Part shown: positions 36,117 to 50,455 of the stretch, one piece after another | Layout: each line of letters begins with the position of its first letter | Position numbering within the stretch: the first letter of the stretch is position 1 | DNA from: Stereum hirsutum FP-91666 SS1 | Taxonomy: Eukaryota > Basidiomycota > Agaricomycetes > Russulales > Stereaceae | Assembly (NCBI RefSeq): GCF_000264905.1 | Contig: NW_006763148.1 | Coordinates: 1,023,575 to 1,087,574, forward strand | Direction: 5' to 3' | Length of the DNA stretch: 64,000 nt | Notes under the pieces: model-generated | Databases searched by the model: none | Told to the model about the DNA's origin: nothing | What the model saw: only the letters and a program-made list of their open reading frames with translations | Made by a program: the position numbers and the translations under genes

Positions 36117-37097
36117 ATGCCAGACCTACGAACATATGCACTTCTCGCCACAGGCGTCGTGGTCTCATGGGCCACATACCTCTCCATCAAGAACAACTCC
36201 TACCTTGACACGTCCAATCCGCTCCTCACAGCCCTTCCACATCCACTGCATGCAACTCATTACTTCGCGTCGAAGAAGAATATCCTAAATATACTCTTCA
36301 TTAAGAAAGCCTGGGGATGGACAACTGCCGCGTTCTTCACCCTCTTCTTCCTCTCCACACCCAAATCCATCACCCCAGCCTCCTCGGGTAACACCTCCTG
36401 GACATTCCGAAGACTGCTACAATATGTACTTGCAACCGCCTGTTGGCTTTTCTTCTCCGCTTGGTTCTTTGGACCACCCGTTCTGGATAGACTCATCACC
36501 GCCTCAGGCGGAGAGTGCGTCCTTCACCTCCCAGGCCCACACGGAGCCTACATCCCCGTCCCTCCACAATACTGCACCGACCGTATACGGATATCTCCCG
36601 CCACACATCCCGAACTTTTCCCCTCGCCCCTCATCAGCGCTGCCGACCTCCTCTCCAAAACAGGAACACACGCTGAATGGGCCGGTATTCCTAGACTGAG
36701 AAGGGGTCACGACGTGTCAGGCCACATCTTCTTGTTGACGTTGTCGATATGTTTCTTGGCGGATCAGCTGAGACAAACGTGGCAGGCAAAGGGGAAGAAA
36801 GGGGAATGGTGGGCTGTGGGTGTGTTGACGAATGCAGGCATGATCGGGCTTTGGTTGTTTGCGAGTTGGGTGACGAGTTTATATTTCCATTCCCCGTTCG
36901 AGAAAGTTACAGGGTATCGTACGTGTCTTTCGCGTTTCTATCAGCATGTTTTTGGCATATGGTACTAAAATCTTTGTGCGCGGCTCGCAGTCCTTGGCGT
37001 TGCATGCTTCGCTGTCACGCAGATCCCATTACTCCTGTCAAACGATGTTCCCACTTCCACCAAAGTACCAGCTCCCACCGAAGTTAGAGATGAATAG
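36117..37097 (+). CDS. FIT2: FIT2/Scs3-family ER membrane lipid phosphatase (acyl-CoA diphosphatase)
   Basis: FIT proteins are multi-pass ER enzymes that cleave acyl-CoA and support lipid-droplet budding and ER lipid balance. The ATG at 36117-36119 gives MPDLRTYALLATGVVVSW. Hydrophobic segments include YALLATGVVVSWATYL, AWGWTTAAFFTLFFL, YVLATACWLFFSAWFF, IFLLTLSICFLADQL and AVGVLTNAGMIGLWLF. The two family histidines are visible: one in GHDVSGHIFLL and one in SLYFHSPFEKVTGY. One intron (donor GTACGT near 36919, acceptor GCTCGCAG at 36990) joins VTGY to LLGVACFAVTQIPLLL, and TAG lies at 37095-37097. Total is about 304 residues, within the family's usual length. Using the nearby GTATCG donor instead would throw the C-terminus out of frame. 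Confidence 0.88.
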
Positions 37098-37771
37098 AGC
37101 CAAGGCGGATGTTTTATTTCCACACCGTCTCTTTGTGCGTGCTTATCTACTTGGGCTTCATGATGAACAGTCGCTAACGAGGTCGCTGGATATCGACTAC
37201 AGGATGTCGCTACGTCAGATACGACCCAAGAACCTTTTCTGTTCTGATGCATGTTCAATGGTTGTACACCATCAACACTTAATGTATCTATACGATCATG
37301 ATAATTGATCCGATCGGGCTCTTGCCCATCCGTCTAGAAGAATTGAGCTCGAACGGGGAACGAAGGTGGACTTGACGATGGGTCACCCAAGCAAGAATAA
37401 AATCAAGTGCCGCCTGGAACACGAGAGATGTCAGACATGGGGAAGACACGCTCATCGAGGAAGAAATGTCCTTAGATCGGTCTTCATTTTGGAGTTTTTG
37501 AGCTCGGAGAAGTCCATGATCCTCCACTGGCGGTAAGTTCCTCCTCGAAAAAGCCGCGCGCTGATACTTGCTCAAACTGATCTGGCGCCTGCCTTGACCG
37601 ACGGGTTGACAGATATTAAATAACTAAGATCCGGAAACAAAAGATCAAGAGGTGGCAAATACTACGCTGAGACGCTCAGAGCAAGCCCGAGGGCACAAAA
37701 AGAAAGAAAATATTGAAAGGGGCCTACAGTAAACTCGAAACATAAGCAGGCAGACAGACCGTCCCATTCAA
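37098..37771. other. Convergent spacer
   Basis: 3' flanks of the FIT2 family gene and NLR copy B. No gene, RNA or repeat was recognised. Confidence 0.5.
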
Positions 37772-40700
37772 CTACTCCTCGACTAGACACTTCGTCCACG
37801 ATGTCCCATGCGCCTCGCCACGGATTTGCGGTGTCCAGTCGAACCCTTCCTTCAATTCTGGCGGAACCCACAAAAGCAACTCGTTGTTCCGCCCAAGGAT
37901 CCACCCAGACTCGTCCCCATTTCCCCAAAGTGAATGTTTCCCGAAAGGCGTTAGTACTCTACAAACCCGAACGGTCTTGTCAACCGATCCAGAGGCGACC
38001 ATGGTTCCGTCTGGAGAGAACGTTAGGCAAGTGATGGAACCTCTATGCACGACCAACGGCGTGCCAGATTCGCCTGTTTCAACATCAATGAAGTAAATTG
38101 GGCAATATTTATCGCCTGCCGTGCCTAAAGCGATAGTTTTCTTATCTGGAGAGACGTCGATATTAGTCGTGAAGCGCAGGCTGGGTGCTAGTGGCACGGA
38201 CGTCGTATCGAAACTGTGCAGTTCGGCCCCCGTACGAGTATCAAAGATATGGAGCAGCATGCGTGTGGGATCATGCTCAACAGTAATGAGCCATTCTTCA
38301 TCTGGTGAGAAGATCATGGTGTCGATCTGGCCGCCAGTGTATATGACAATGGCGAAAAGTCCCTCGATGGCGTCCCATAGACAAAGCCTGCCTCGACTGT
38401 CTCCAATGGCTAGGAACGACCCTTGAGACGAGTACTTCAAAGACGACAGACGCTCGTATGGTCGGGGGACTTTGTCATGTTGCAACGGATCTGGGAGAGA
38501 GATAAGTCCGCTCGCATTGGTATCATAAACGGACAACAAGCCGTCGAATCGGTAACAGACAGCGACGCGTTCGCCATCCGGCCGTAAAGCGAAAAGAAAG
38601 TCGAGGTGATCTCTATTCCGTTGCCTATCCGGTAGACCGGTCAATATGAATTCCGACAGAATTTCGCCAGCCTTTGCATCCAGTCTTTGCAAGCGGCCCC
38701 CTGAAACCACAGTGATGCTTCCACTGTCTGTGGAAAATGCGACATGTTGTACCCCCTCCCTATGGGGAATTGTGGTCAAGGTGGAAACGGAAACGCACTG
38801 CGAGATATCCCAAGTATGGAATATCCTATCGTCAGAACTGGAAAGAATGCTGCGATTGTTCGGAGAGAAGGCGATAGAGCGTATGATCTCGCGGTGCTTT
38901 GTGAACACATAATATTCTTTGGTAGGAGACCTCGAGATTCTGTGCTACGACGGTCAGCAACGGTCACTTCACAATGGGAGATGGAACGCACTCAGGAAAT
39001 CTGAATTGCGGTTGGAAGCGTTCACGCTGCTCGGTCTGCCAGAATCGGATGGCGGAGATGTAAGTGTGTGGTGCCGACGTTTTGATCGCGGCCTCAAATG
39101 TCTGAACAAAAGAGATCGCTTCGACCTTGGGGAGATATGTGAGACTTGAGGTAAAATGGCAGTCGAGGCGAAAGCAGACACTCACTGCTGCGTGGCTCCA
39201 GCTGAGGATTTTGGTCAGTCCACTGATCGCTAAATCCACAGCCTCAATTAAGCTGAGGACCTCGAGCCAGAAGAAGAGGCGCGTTCGTAACAGTAGTTCG
39301 ACTTCTGCGACTAGAGCTTCTGGCATTGTCCCCTCGATTGCACATAAGTGCTCTATCCAAAACTGAGATGCGTATAAGAGTTCTGGGCTGATGAAACGGT
39401 AGAGACGGTCAGGAAGGTCGATGACCTCGTCGTTCCGTAGATATGAGGATGCAAGGTGACATATGTTGAGTTGAAGCTGTTCGCTCAGAACACGGATGCA
39501 TCTCGTGGCGAGTCTATGATGATGATGATCCGCTACGTCAACGAAAAAGTGTTGGCTTCGATGGGGATCACGGAGGAATTCAAAGAAGGAGAGGTTGAAG
39601 GGCACTAGAGGAGCACGGCGATCTGTGGCATTCGTTAGGAAGGAATCCATCTTAGTAACCACCGCGATGATGTCCTCTTCGGAGGAGGCCCGATCTCTCA
39701 TCTCTACAAGGTCGGAAAGCGAGAGTGGGTGGTACGAGGCGAGAAGAATTCCCATTACGTCCCTAAACTGTCCCATAGTAGTAGAATCCCGAGGATCAAA
39801 GAGGCGACGGAGCGCATGGAGATAAAGATCGTCTTTGGGTGGTGTCGACTCCGTTGATGAACATTCAGATGGACAGCTCAGCATGGCAGTTCGAATGCGC
39901 TCAGGGAGTTTGGTATCGGAGTGATCGCCACAGATCCTATCGCAAATCAATGACATCCACAGGAACGATCCTCGAGAGCTCTGGGCTAGATCGAGACAGT
40001 CGACGTTGCGGGGTTCGAGGGAGCCGGCATGGCGGCCGATACTGAGACGTGATTTCGCATATTCAAAGAGATCACTATATACCGAAAAATCATCAGGTCC
40101 ATCCAACTGCTCAATCTGGGCATTTGGGTGGTTTGTGAAGCGATTCAAGACCTGCGAATCCGGGCGTGTTGTCAGGAGGATGCGAAAGTTGGAAGGTAAC
40201 TTGCTGACCCTCGCAGCTAGAACCGCCAAGAACTGTCCGAGACTGTTTTTATCGTCACAGTTCTCTAAACCGTCAATGACCAGGATGATAGGACCTGCCA
40301 GAGCTAAGTCTATGAATGGTGCGAGGATAAAACTCTGTAGTTGGTCAGTGGGGTCGAGGGCATTTCTGAGCGCTCTGTCGGCTTTTATCGCATCCCACAG
40401 TTTGTAGCGATACTGTGGATCGAGTGTGGCCAAATCTTGGGCAATGGTAGGGAAGAATCGCAAAGGCATGCGCGTTTCAGCAGCCTCTTTCGCAGAATCC
40501 ACGAAGACCGAGGATCCCAGGCGGCGGAGTCCATGATAGTGATGAGAGATGCTGTGTGCAATGGCAGACTTTCCAGTCTCTTTATCGCCAACCAAAATCA
40601 GGACGCCTTTCTCCTTCGGGTCGGGGCCGTCAACCCATTCCTTGAGTCTGGTCAGTAAAGCTTGACGAGTCCCGGGGAGGCATCTTTTTCCTCCATGGAA

Positions 40701-42235
40701 TCGAGCGCCCCGAGCATATGGAAGGTCCAGAAGATCCAACTTGATCTCTGGGTAGGGGTCAGTGTCATGGATTAAAATTAAAAGTTAAAAATTGAAATCA
40801 TTCACCAACTCGTTCGACAATATCTAGAACACGCAGGACAGAAATCTCGGTATTGATCGTGGCATGGGCTAGAAGAGCGGCCTTGAGCTCGGAGAACTTG
40901 TTTCCGTACTCGACGATGGCTGCATCTGTGGGAGCCACGGCATGCTTCAGAGTACGAGTGACTAAAAAAAAGGTGTGCAAAAGGACACGAATAGAGGGAG
41001 AAGTCGGACATACAGAAATCGTCGTTACAATACGCGGATATAAAATAACCACATTCTGTTGTCTGTTGCGCCAGGAGAAGCATTACTTTTTCGTGAGATT
41101 TGACTGTGCGGAGTGGTTCGGCTTCCTTAACGAAGTCGTACACATCATTCATGGCATCGACGAGAAGTAGGATATTGATGTCCCGTTGCATTTGTGCTAC
41201 AACGAGCTGTGGATTCGCAGCCATCAGACTAAGGGCCCATATGTACACGATTTGAAGACAGTGTACACACCTTGTACGCGGCCGAGATGACACGGTACGC
41301 GGCCTGGGCATATGGATGAACCTAGTCGAGCACACAACTGTCAGCCGCAACTACTTCGCATGGTCCTCGATTCAACCCTACCTCTGAGACCGAGTCAGCT
41401 ATGTTGGAAAAAACCGCCAACTTGCTTAGCAGGGGGGCCCATGTTTCTTTGATGGTATCGAGCGATACGTCATCCACTGACTGTAAGCCACTCAGTAGGT
41501 GACTGTTGCCGACCGACTGAGAGCGTTGAAGCAAAGAGGCACGAATTTTGGCTCGTTGCACCATGGCAGCCATAGCACCCGTCTTGTTATCTTCCAGATC
41601 AACCTTCAGTATAATGTGACCAGCCGGCGTGGCCTGATTTGATGTTTCGTCTAACTGCAACGGTCGGGTGATTTCTATGCGGCGAAAATTTTAGAATGGA
41701 GCGCGGTGAGCTCTAGGAGTTGTTGCACACACCTTCCCTGACCATGTACGAATCTGTCAAGATCCTTTCCAGTCTTTCTTCTTTAAAGCTCCCAATTAGC
41801 ACATCTGAATGGAACCGCCGGCGTCTGTACACTTCAATACACAATATCGATGACTCGAAGGCCTCACTGTTTGTGCGAGACATCAGGAGCCGGTACAGGA
41901 AGAGCCTAATTCGCATCAGTGAAATGCTCACAACGAGAATCGCTTATCCCACCCAGCGGCCTCAGTACTGTCCTGGGTGCTCCCCGATACGTCGTCGACC
42001 TTGACGGTGGCGAAATACTTGCGACTCGGATTATCACCAGGGAGTTCGTAAGCTCGAAGAACTATGGAACAGCTGTGAAGGAATAGATCACTGTATGGGA
42101 GTCCGATAGACATACTGGTGACGTGAATCGAACCCGTGCATGGGGATGATCCCAATTGAGTAGTTCTATGAGTCGTGTGTCAGGACTGATATCATTGGCT
42201 GGAAGCTTGAGTAGAACGCACTGTATCGCAGACAT
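37772..42235 (-). CDS. STAND/NLR-like protein, copy B: C2 - helical - NACHT - WD40
   Basis: Close paralog of the gene at 11478-15922, with the same exon order. The start at 42233-42235 (MSAIQ on a tiny first exon) was found by aligning to copy A. The C2 domain includes SIHVTILRAYELPGD and RKYFATVKVDD. The NACHT region has Walker A GDKETGKS (40566-40589), Walker B-like IILVIDGLENC, and an intact sensor TTRPD with arginine at 40164-40166. The WD40 part begins after PEISRSPTKEYYVFTKHREI and ends SWTKCLVEE at TAG 37772-37774. The last clear repeat is VVHRGSITCLTFSPDG. Exon and intron lengths track copy A closely. One intron in the NACHT-WD40 linker (near 39130-39185) is open in frame in this copy. 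All expected NACHT motifs are present, so this copy looks intact. Confidence 0.85.
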
Positions 42236-43170
42236 GTATGGGTAGTGGCAGAGTTCAAGGATGAAGATCAGGCAGAGATGAGCGATTGGACTGCAAGGTT
42301 TGAAGAGGACTTGAGAGGGCGTAAACTGCAAGCACAGGGCGTGGGGAAGGAAGGTGCACAACGCGCTGACAAAAAGCGCTTCATGCGTCTAAGTGAACCT
42401 GTTGTCAAAGATATGGGTGATGTCGTCGAAAATTGTTTCGGAGCGCAGGATGAATTGGACAAGACTTGTTCACATGTACGGCATGTCTTGGAGGTCAGTA
42501 GTGAACGTTCTCGGAGCTTTAAGAGACTGAATGAATTGGGGAGCCCCAAACTGTTGGCACACTTCTTAAGACAAAACTCAGACGAAAAATGTACTTGATA
42601 CAGTATTTTAAGGTGGCTTGGCCTGAGGCCTGATGTATGAAGAGAGTATATCGCAAAGACTTGGTGGCGCTATGAATGAGCCAAGAAAGCAGAATATATT
42701 CGGACTCTACGCCCCTCTGCCCACCCTCGGTAATTGCCGCCATTTACGCTTTGAAGAATTCCGAAAGTTGCTGATATCACGCTAAGCGACTTCGCTTGAC
42801 CGCCACATCCACACCCATCTCAACGAGCTTGTATAGATAATGCATATCCATCCTTGGCTTTCTCATTCACATACATCGATTTGAATGCCTGCTCGAAGTG
42901 CACGGGGCAAGCAAGAGGATGTCTGGGTTAGCAAGCATGGCGAAAACTTTTCAGACGAGTCGATTGCGTGATCCAGCACCATCGGTATGTTATAAGACGC
43001 AAAATACGACCTCCACGATTGCACCCTCCGAATTCCCCTCATCCAATCTTCGAGTGAACAGAAGACCTTATAGGCTATCTCCAGTCGCAAATTACCCCAA
43101 TTATCTGCTCAGACCTTCGTCATTCCCTGAATTGTCATCATCTCCTTAGGATTTCATAAAAGTAGAATAC
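42236..43170. other. Spacer between NLR copy B and MET3 (divergent promoters)
   Basis: About 0.9 kb between divergent start codons. It contains a charged open frame of 106 codons at 42278-42598, listed separately with low confidence. Nothing else was recognised. Confidence 0.45.
42278..42598 (+). CDS. Possible small hypothetical protein
   Basis: An uninterrupted frame from an ATG (MSDWTARFEEDLRGRKLQAQ) to TGA. The composition is charged and probably helical (Lys/Arg/Glu-rich), and no domain was recognised. It starts 43 bp from the start codon of NLR copy B on the opposite strand, so the two would share a very short promoter. Spurious translation of the NLR 5' flank is equally possible. Confidence 0.2.
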   Translation: MSDWTARFEEDLRGRKLQAQGVGKEGAQRADKKRFMRLSEPVVKDMGDVVENCFGAQDELDKTCSHVRHVLEVSSERSRSFKRLNELGSPKLLAHFLRQNSDEKCT

Positions 43171-45486
<2,316 letters not shown>

Positions 45487-45623
45487 ATGGATGGATAGGT
45501 TTTCTAGATGGTGTCTTGGATGAGGGCAGGCGTGTTGTAGAGATGTGTGCTGCATAGCTATCCTGGAATATGTACGTAGACAGAGGTATTTTATTGTGTT
45601 AAATCTAGCAGGGTCCAGCAAAT

Positions 45624-45824
45624 TTATATCTTCGCTTTTGTACCGTATAAGCTTGGCGGCTCGCCTTCGGATTCGGACTCCTCGGAAGTCGGGATCGGTG
45701 ATCGCCAGATCAACAAACCCGTGAGGCCGGCGTAGCACGATGACGTCGTCAAAGTCCCAACGAAATATTTCTTCCGGATCCGCTCCGTCTCGCATAATAT
45801 TCGTGGCCTCCTTGTGTCGCTCAT
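45624..45824 (-). CDS. Possible small membrane protein (66 residues)
   Basis: An uninterrupted frame from the ATG at 45822-45824. It encodes a basic N-terminus (MSDTRRPRILCETERIRKKY), one plausible hydrophobic helix (FVGTLTTSSCYAGLTGLLIW) and an acidic tail (SEESESEGE). The basic-helix-acidic layout looks like a small single-pass protein, but no family is recognised. It converges on MET3, 137 bp from its stop. Confidence 0.35.
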   Translation of the reverse strand: MSDTRRPRILCETERIRKKYFVGTLTTSSCYAGLTGLLIWRSPIPTSEESESEGEPPSLYGTKAKI

Positions 45825-46511
45825 GATCCAGACCTTTTACTCTGCACGTTTCTGTTGTTTACTTCGAGGAGGTTCAACATGTCGGGCAGACCTGAAGCAG
45901 CCTGCAGCTCGGTCGGACCTTGGACGTTTGAACGATCCCACCCATCGCATTCTTGAGCTCATCCTAGGGTTGACTCTCAGTTCTGGTGTCAAGGGCTTAT
46001 GCGTTTATGCACGAGATGTCTTTTTTGAGGAGCATGCACCGTCAACATGCTTCATAGGAGACAGGTATCAATCCTCGTTGTCACAGCCTCGAGTGCTTCG
46101 AGGATTTTCCGTACAAGTTTTGGTCTACGCTGCGCAATATCGAACACAAGGATACCAATATGAATACTCTACCACCTTCTTTCCATCAAGGACGCATCGA
46201 CCATCCATCGAAAGGTCTCGGACCATAGAACGCACATGTCGCAGTTGTATGCTTGGACTCCGGGCTCTGTATACACCAACTCCTCCTGATGCAAATCTCT
46301 TGCTTCTTCGGGCGCACATTCTTCCGCAACTACGCTTATCCCTAAATCGTCTTTTCATCCGCTTGTCTCTCGGCCACCGCACGGAAATGTACTGCGGCTC
46401 GCTGCGCGCAGCTGTAGCGATGAGCTCACATTGAAATTATGTTCGACCATCCTACAGTCGCTATGTGTCGTTTTCTTGGATTTCTAGGCGATCTCCTCTT
46501 ACCGAAACTCT

Positions 46512-46517
46512 TATAAA
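46512..46517 (+). promoter_or_regulatory. TATA box of the GH3 gene
   Basis: TATAAA lies 64-69 bp upstream of the ATG at 46581. Position and sequence fit a TATA element. Confidence 0.45.
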
Positions 46518-46580
46518 GCGCGCGATGAGCCGACTGTTGATGTTCAATTTTGATCTCCTCCCCGCCGCCCAGTATTCAGG

Positions 46581-49500
46581 ATGGTGTTACCATCCCTCCT
46601 TGCGCCCCTCTCGGTCGCGCTCTTCGTCTCGTCCGGTGTCTATGCCGCCTCGAACTCCACCTCAAACACTACCTCAACGAGCTACAACGATACTTCCATT
46701 CTTTCCTCCGGTGCAGGTGCGCTGCTTCTACCTTCGAACTCATTCTCATCAAACATACTTACCAATGGCTTCGTCTGTGAAATAGTGAGCCTTGGTGCAT
46801 GGCAATCTGCATATGACAAGGCGACCGCTTTCGTTTCAGCCCTCACCAACGAGGAGAAGATCGAACTCATCACTGGTTCAAGCATCGAATCTCAAAACTT
46901 CACCGCTCTCGATTTCTTGGACAGTTCTTCGTCCTTGTACAACTATTACTTTGCCTCCGGTTTCCCGCTAGGTGCGTCTAACAGGTATGCACGTTGGGTA
47001 TATTCCGACTGAACCCGCGATTTCTGTAGGGAACGCTGTGGCGATGACATTCGACAAGGACCTCATGTACTCGATGTACAAGGCTTCGGGTGATGAGCAC
47101 TATGCCGCTGGTACCCAGGTCATGAATGTGAGTATCTCGAGCTATCGTCTAATATATCCAGGGCAGCTTCTGATCTCGAGAACGCGCCATCACTTAGGGT
47201 CCCGTATCGGAGCCTCTTGGAAGGTCACCATGGGGTGGTAAGGACTTCGGGAGATTCTTTTGATCTGGCCTCCTAACTTCGGATATGAATGATTTTCCAG
47301 GTCGTAACATCGAATCTTTCGGTGTTGATGCATATCTCAACGGTATTACCTTCGGAATTGCTGTCCAGGCTATCCTTGATGCTGGCGTGGTCCCTGGTGG
47401 AAAGGCATGCTTGTTTTTTCCAACAAGGAGTGCGGACGAACATCGTGTCTGACGCGTCTTCTTTTTGTAGCACTTCTTGATGAACGAGCAGGAGACTAAC
47501 CGTAAGCATAGCCACAAGTCCATATTGGCAAATAAGAGAGATGATCCTAACTGCCCATAATTCACTAATTTTAGGTGAAGCCTCTGGATCCTTAAATTCT
47601 CCGTCGAGTCAATCCGTCTCGTACTCAGCTGATGTGGATGACAAGGGTGAATATCTTTGTCGTCTTGTAATTTTTATATGTGTTCCAGTAACTGATGTTT
47701 ATTCGTGTCCACTCAGCCTTGCATGAAACGTACTTGTGGCCTTTCTACGACGGTACCAAGGCTGGTATGGGTGCAGTCATGTAAGTGATCCCTCATGCTC
47801 GGGCTTCATGACAGTGATGCTAAATTACTGTCATTGACCACGCTGTGCAGGTGTGCTATGAATCGCGTGAACGAGAGCTATGCGTGCGAGAACTCCGAGC
47901 TCTTGAATAACTATCTCAAGACGGAGATAGGCTTCCCAGGTATGCACCCCACCATCCATCCACTATTATAATGGATGATTCAATGTTGCGCTCAGGTCTC
48001 GTCTATGCCGATGTCAGCGGGCAAAAGGTGTGTTGAACTGGCTACTTGATTCAAGCGCCGACTCACCATCAACTATGTTCTGTAGACTGCGTTTGGCTCT
48101 GCCACTGCCGGCCTGGACTATGGTTCATCGCAATACTGGTCCAACGATACCATATTGGAGGGCATCAGCAACGGCTCTCTCTCTCAGACCCGTCTCGACG
48201 ACATGGCCGTCCGTAATCTCATAGGTCCGTCTCGGTTTACACCGTTCTCTTTCCACCCTTTCTAAATCCGCGACTTCCTGACTGACGTCGGAATTGGAAT
48301 GGTAGCCTGGTACTACGCCGGACTTGACGAGAAGGTGGGAAGCCAACCTGAAGACACGGGCGCGACCGGATACAGAGTCCGTGGTAACAACAGTCAAATC
48401 ATTCGTGATGTCGGTGCTGCGTCCATCGTTCTTTTGAAGAACACAAACAACGCACTTCCTCTATCCGCTCCCCAGATCGTCGCCATCTTCGGGTCTCATG
48501 CTGGATCGGCCATGGTGAGTCCTTTCGCGCCACCCTTTGCAGCTTTTATATTAGAGAAACAATCTGACTCACGACTGTTTTGGAACTTGGTGTCGGTGAC
48601 TGCAGGGTGGTCCAAACTTCCAATTCTCTGTGGCTGGCGAAGACGACGTGTACTACGGACATCTCACCTCGCCCGGTGGCAGCGGTGCCCTTTCACTCAC
48701 TTACTCGGTCTCGCCGCAACACGCTTTGATCGAGCAGGCGAGAGTGGATAATACTATGTTACGCTGGATCTTGAACAACACCTACACTTCTGGCTCTGGA
48801 AGGTACGCAACTATGTCCCGCCCCTTAGTTCTCGCGACCTCATTGCTTACTGTTGCACCCTGGAACGGCGAATGGTGACGTGGGTTTTTGGTTTTCCAGC
48901 GCTTTGGTCAGCTCTGGAACTGGAAGTGCGGTTACTTTGGACGGGTACGCTAGCGGAGCCGATGTTTGTCTTGTTTTCGTGGTGCGTATCAATTACTTTG
49001 TTATCATCGCATCGCAACGGCAGGATGTTCATTCACGCTGTTTCTTGTTGGAATCGCATAGAACGCTTGGTCAGGAGAGGGCGCAGACCGCACAGAACTC
49101 AGGGACTCCGTTCAGGACGAATTGGTTACTTCAGTCGCTGCTGACTGTAACAACACGGTGGTGAGTCTTCTGCACCATTTGCTCGTTGGTCGAGTGCATG
49201 AATTTGACTTGTTATGTCCTTAGGTCGTGATGAACACTGTTGGACCCAGGATCTTGGACGCCTGGATCGAGAACGTGAGTCTTTCGGCCATAATTCGCGA
49301 TGTCTGAAGAGACAATCTCACTCTATATGTGATTTCAGGTTAACGTCACTGCGGTGCTCTACGCTGGGTTGCTCGGGCAAGAATCTGGCTACTCCATCCG
49401 CGATGTTCTCTATGGAGATGTCAACCCTTCTGCACGCCTGCCCTACACCATCGCTAAGGTTTGTCATTCGTCTTGACCTATTGTAACTGAACTGACGGTA

Positions 49501-50120
49501 TACTCCAGAATGAGTCTGACTACGCACAATTCACCATCTGCGAGGACGAAGTGTGCACCTACGACGAGGGCAACCTCCTTGATTACAAGTACTTCGACTA
49601 CTACAACATGACGCCACGCTACGAGTTCGGCTACGGTCTCTCATACACCAGTTTCACGTACGGTAACGCGACTGTGACCAGTTCGAATGTCACGTCTGGA
49701 TATGCCAGTGGCCAGCTTGCTGTTGGTGGCAGGGAGGATTTGTGGGACGATGTCGTTGAGGTCCAGGTTTCGATCCAGTAAGTACCGCCCTTACAGCTAT
49801 TTCACCTCATAGTAGGACGGCGATGCTGACGTTTTCGGCCATGAAGGAACACCGGTTCTCGAGACGGTTCCGAGGTCGCTCAACTCTACGTCTCCTTCCC
49901 CTCCGTCGCGGACGAACCCATCCGTCAACTCCGCGGCTTCGAGAAGGTGGCCATCACAGCCGGCAGCACTGAGACCGCCACGTTTACTCTCCGCCAACGC
50001 GATCTCAGTTACTGGGACGTTGCCGCGCAGGAGTGGGCTGTCGCTGCTGGCGAGTATGGTTTCTATGTCGGCGCGAGTAGCAGGGATTTGAGGGCGAACA
50101 CGACTCTCACGGTCGAGTAA
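46581..50120 (+). CDS. Secreted GH3-family beta-glucosidase-like protein with divergent active-site motifs
   Basis: The ATG at 46581 opens a signal peptide ([22 protein letters not shown]), so the product is secreted. The N-terminal GH3 barrel shows [32 protein letters not shown] (the KH pair) and [15 protein letters not shown], where the aspartate at 48010-48012 sits in the nucleophile position. The usual DGPxGxR segment is absent and SDW is replaced by ADV. The second domain includes [20 protein letters not shown] and the [20 protein letters not shown] segment. A C-terminal Fn3-like domain ([13 protein letters not shown] to [12 protein letters not shown]) ends at TAA 50118-50120. There are many N-glycosylation sites. 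About twelve short introns; the one at 47405-47470 has a GC donor. Probably acts on beta-glucosides, but activity is uncertain given the motif changes. Confidence 0.85.
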
Positions 50121-50455
50121 AGTGATCGTTTCGGATATTGCGTTAAAGATAGTGTGGGTAATGGAGGTTACAGTGGTGCAGGGGGTGTGTGGGGATCTAT
50201 GGACAATGTCTCGTTGTGAACCACCTTCGTTGACTCCATCCACTCGTTTACATAGTAGAAGGTTTTCGTTTGTACCTCGGGGTTGATGGGTCATTCTTTA
50301 CTACCTTGTCTGGTTTGCTTGTGCGTTTTATTCTGGACTAATACTCTTTAGAGATAATAGATGAGTTGTACTCTGACAACTAAATCTGAATCTGCTCCTG
50401 GAACTTCCGGCCCAAAATATTCTGATGAAAACATCTTTACGGAAAAGTCGAACGT
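50121..50455. other. Convergent spacer
   Basis: 3' flanks of the GH3 gene and the AYR1-like gene. Nothing else was recognised. Confidence 0.5.

Larger units (their letters stand above)
45487..46580. other. Intergenic region
   Basis: About 1.1 kb between MET3 and the GH3 gene. It holds a possible small minus-strand gene at 45624-45824, and a 206-codon open frame on the plus strand that I do not believe. At the right end is the TATA element of the GH3 gene. Confidence 0.4.

Noticed and set aside
42120..42150. A GGTTCGATTC-like string followed by ACC, resembling a tRNA T-arm and 3' end (minus strand)
   Set aside because: It lies inside the C2-coding second exon of NLR copy B, aligns with coding sequence in copy A, and no matching acceptor or anticodon arm is found upstream.
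45814..46434. 206-codon open frame on the plus strand
   Set aside because: No domain, no hydrophobic pattern, cysteine/arginine-rich random composition, and it overlaps a more coherent minus-strand small ORF.
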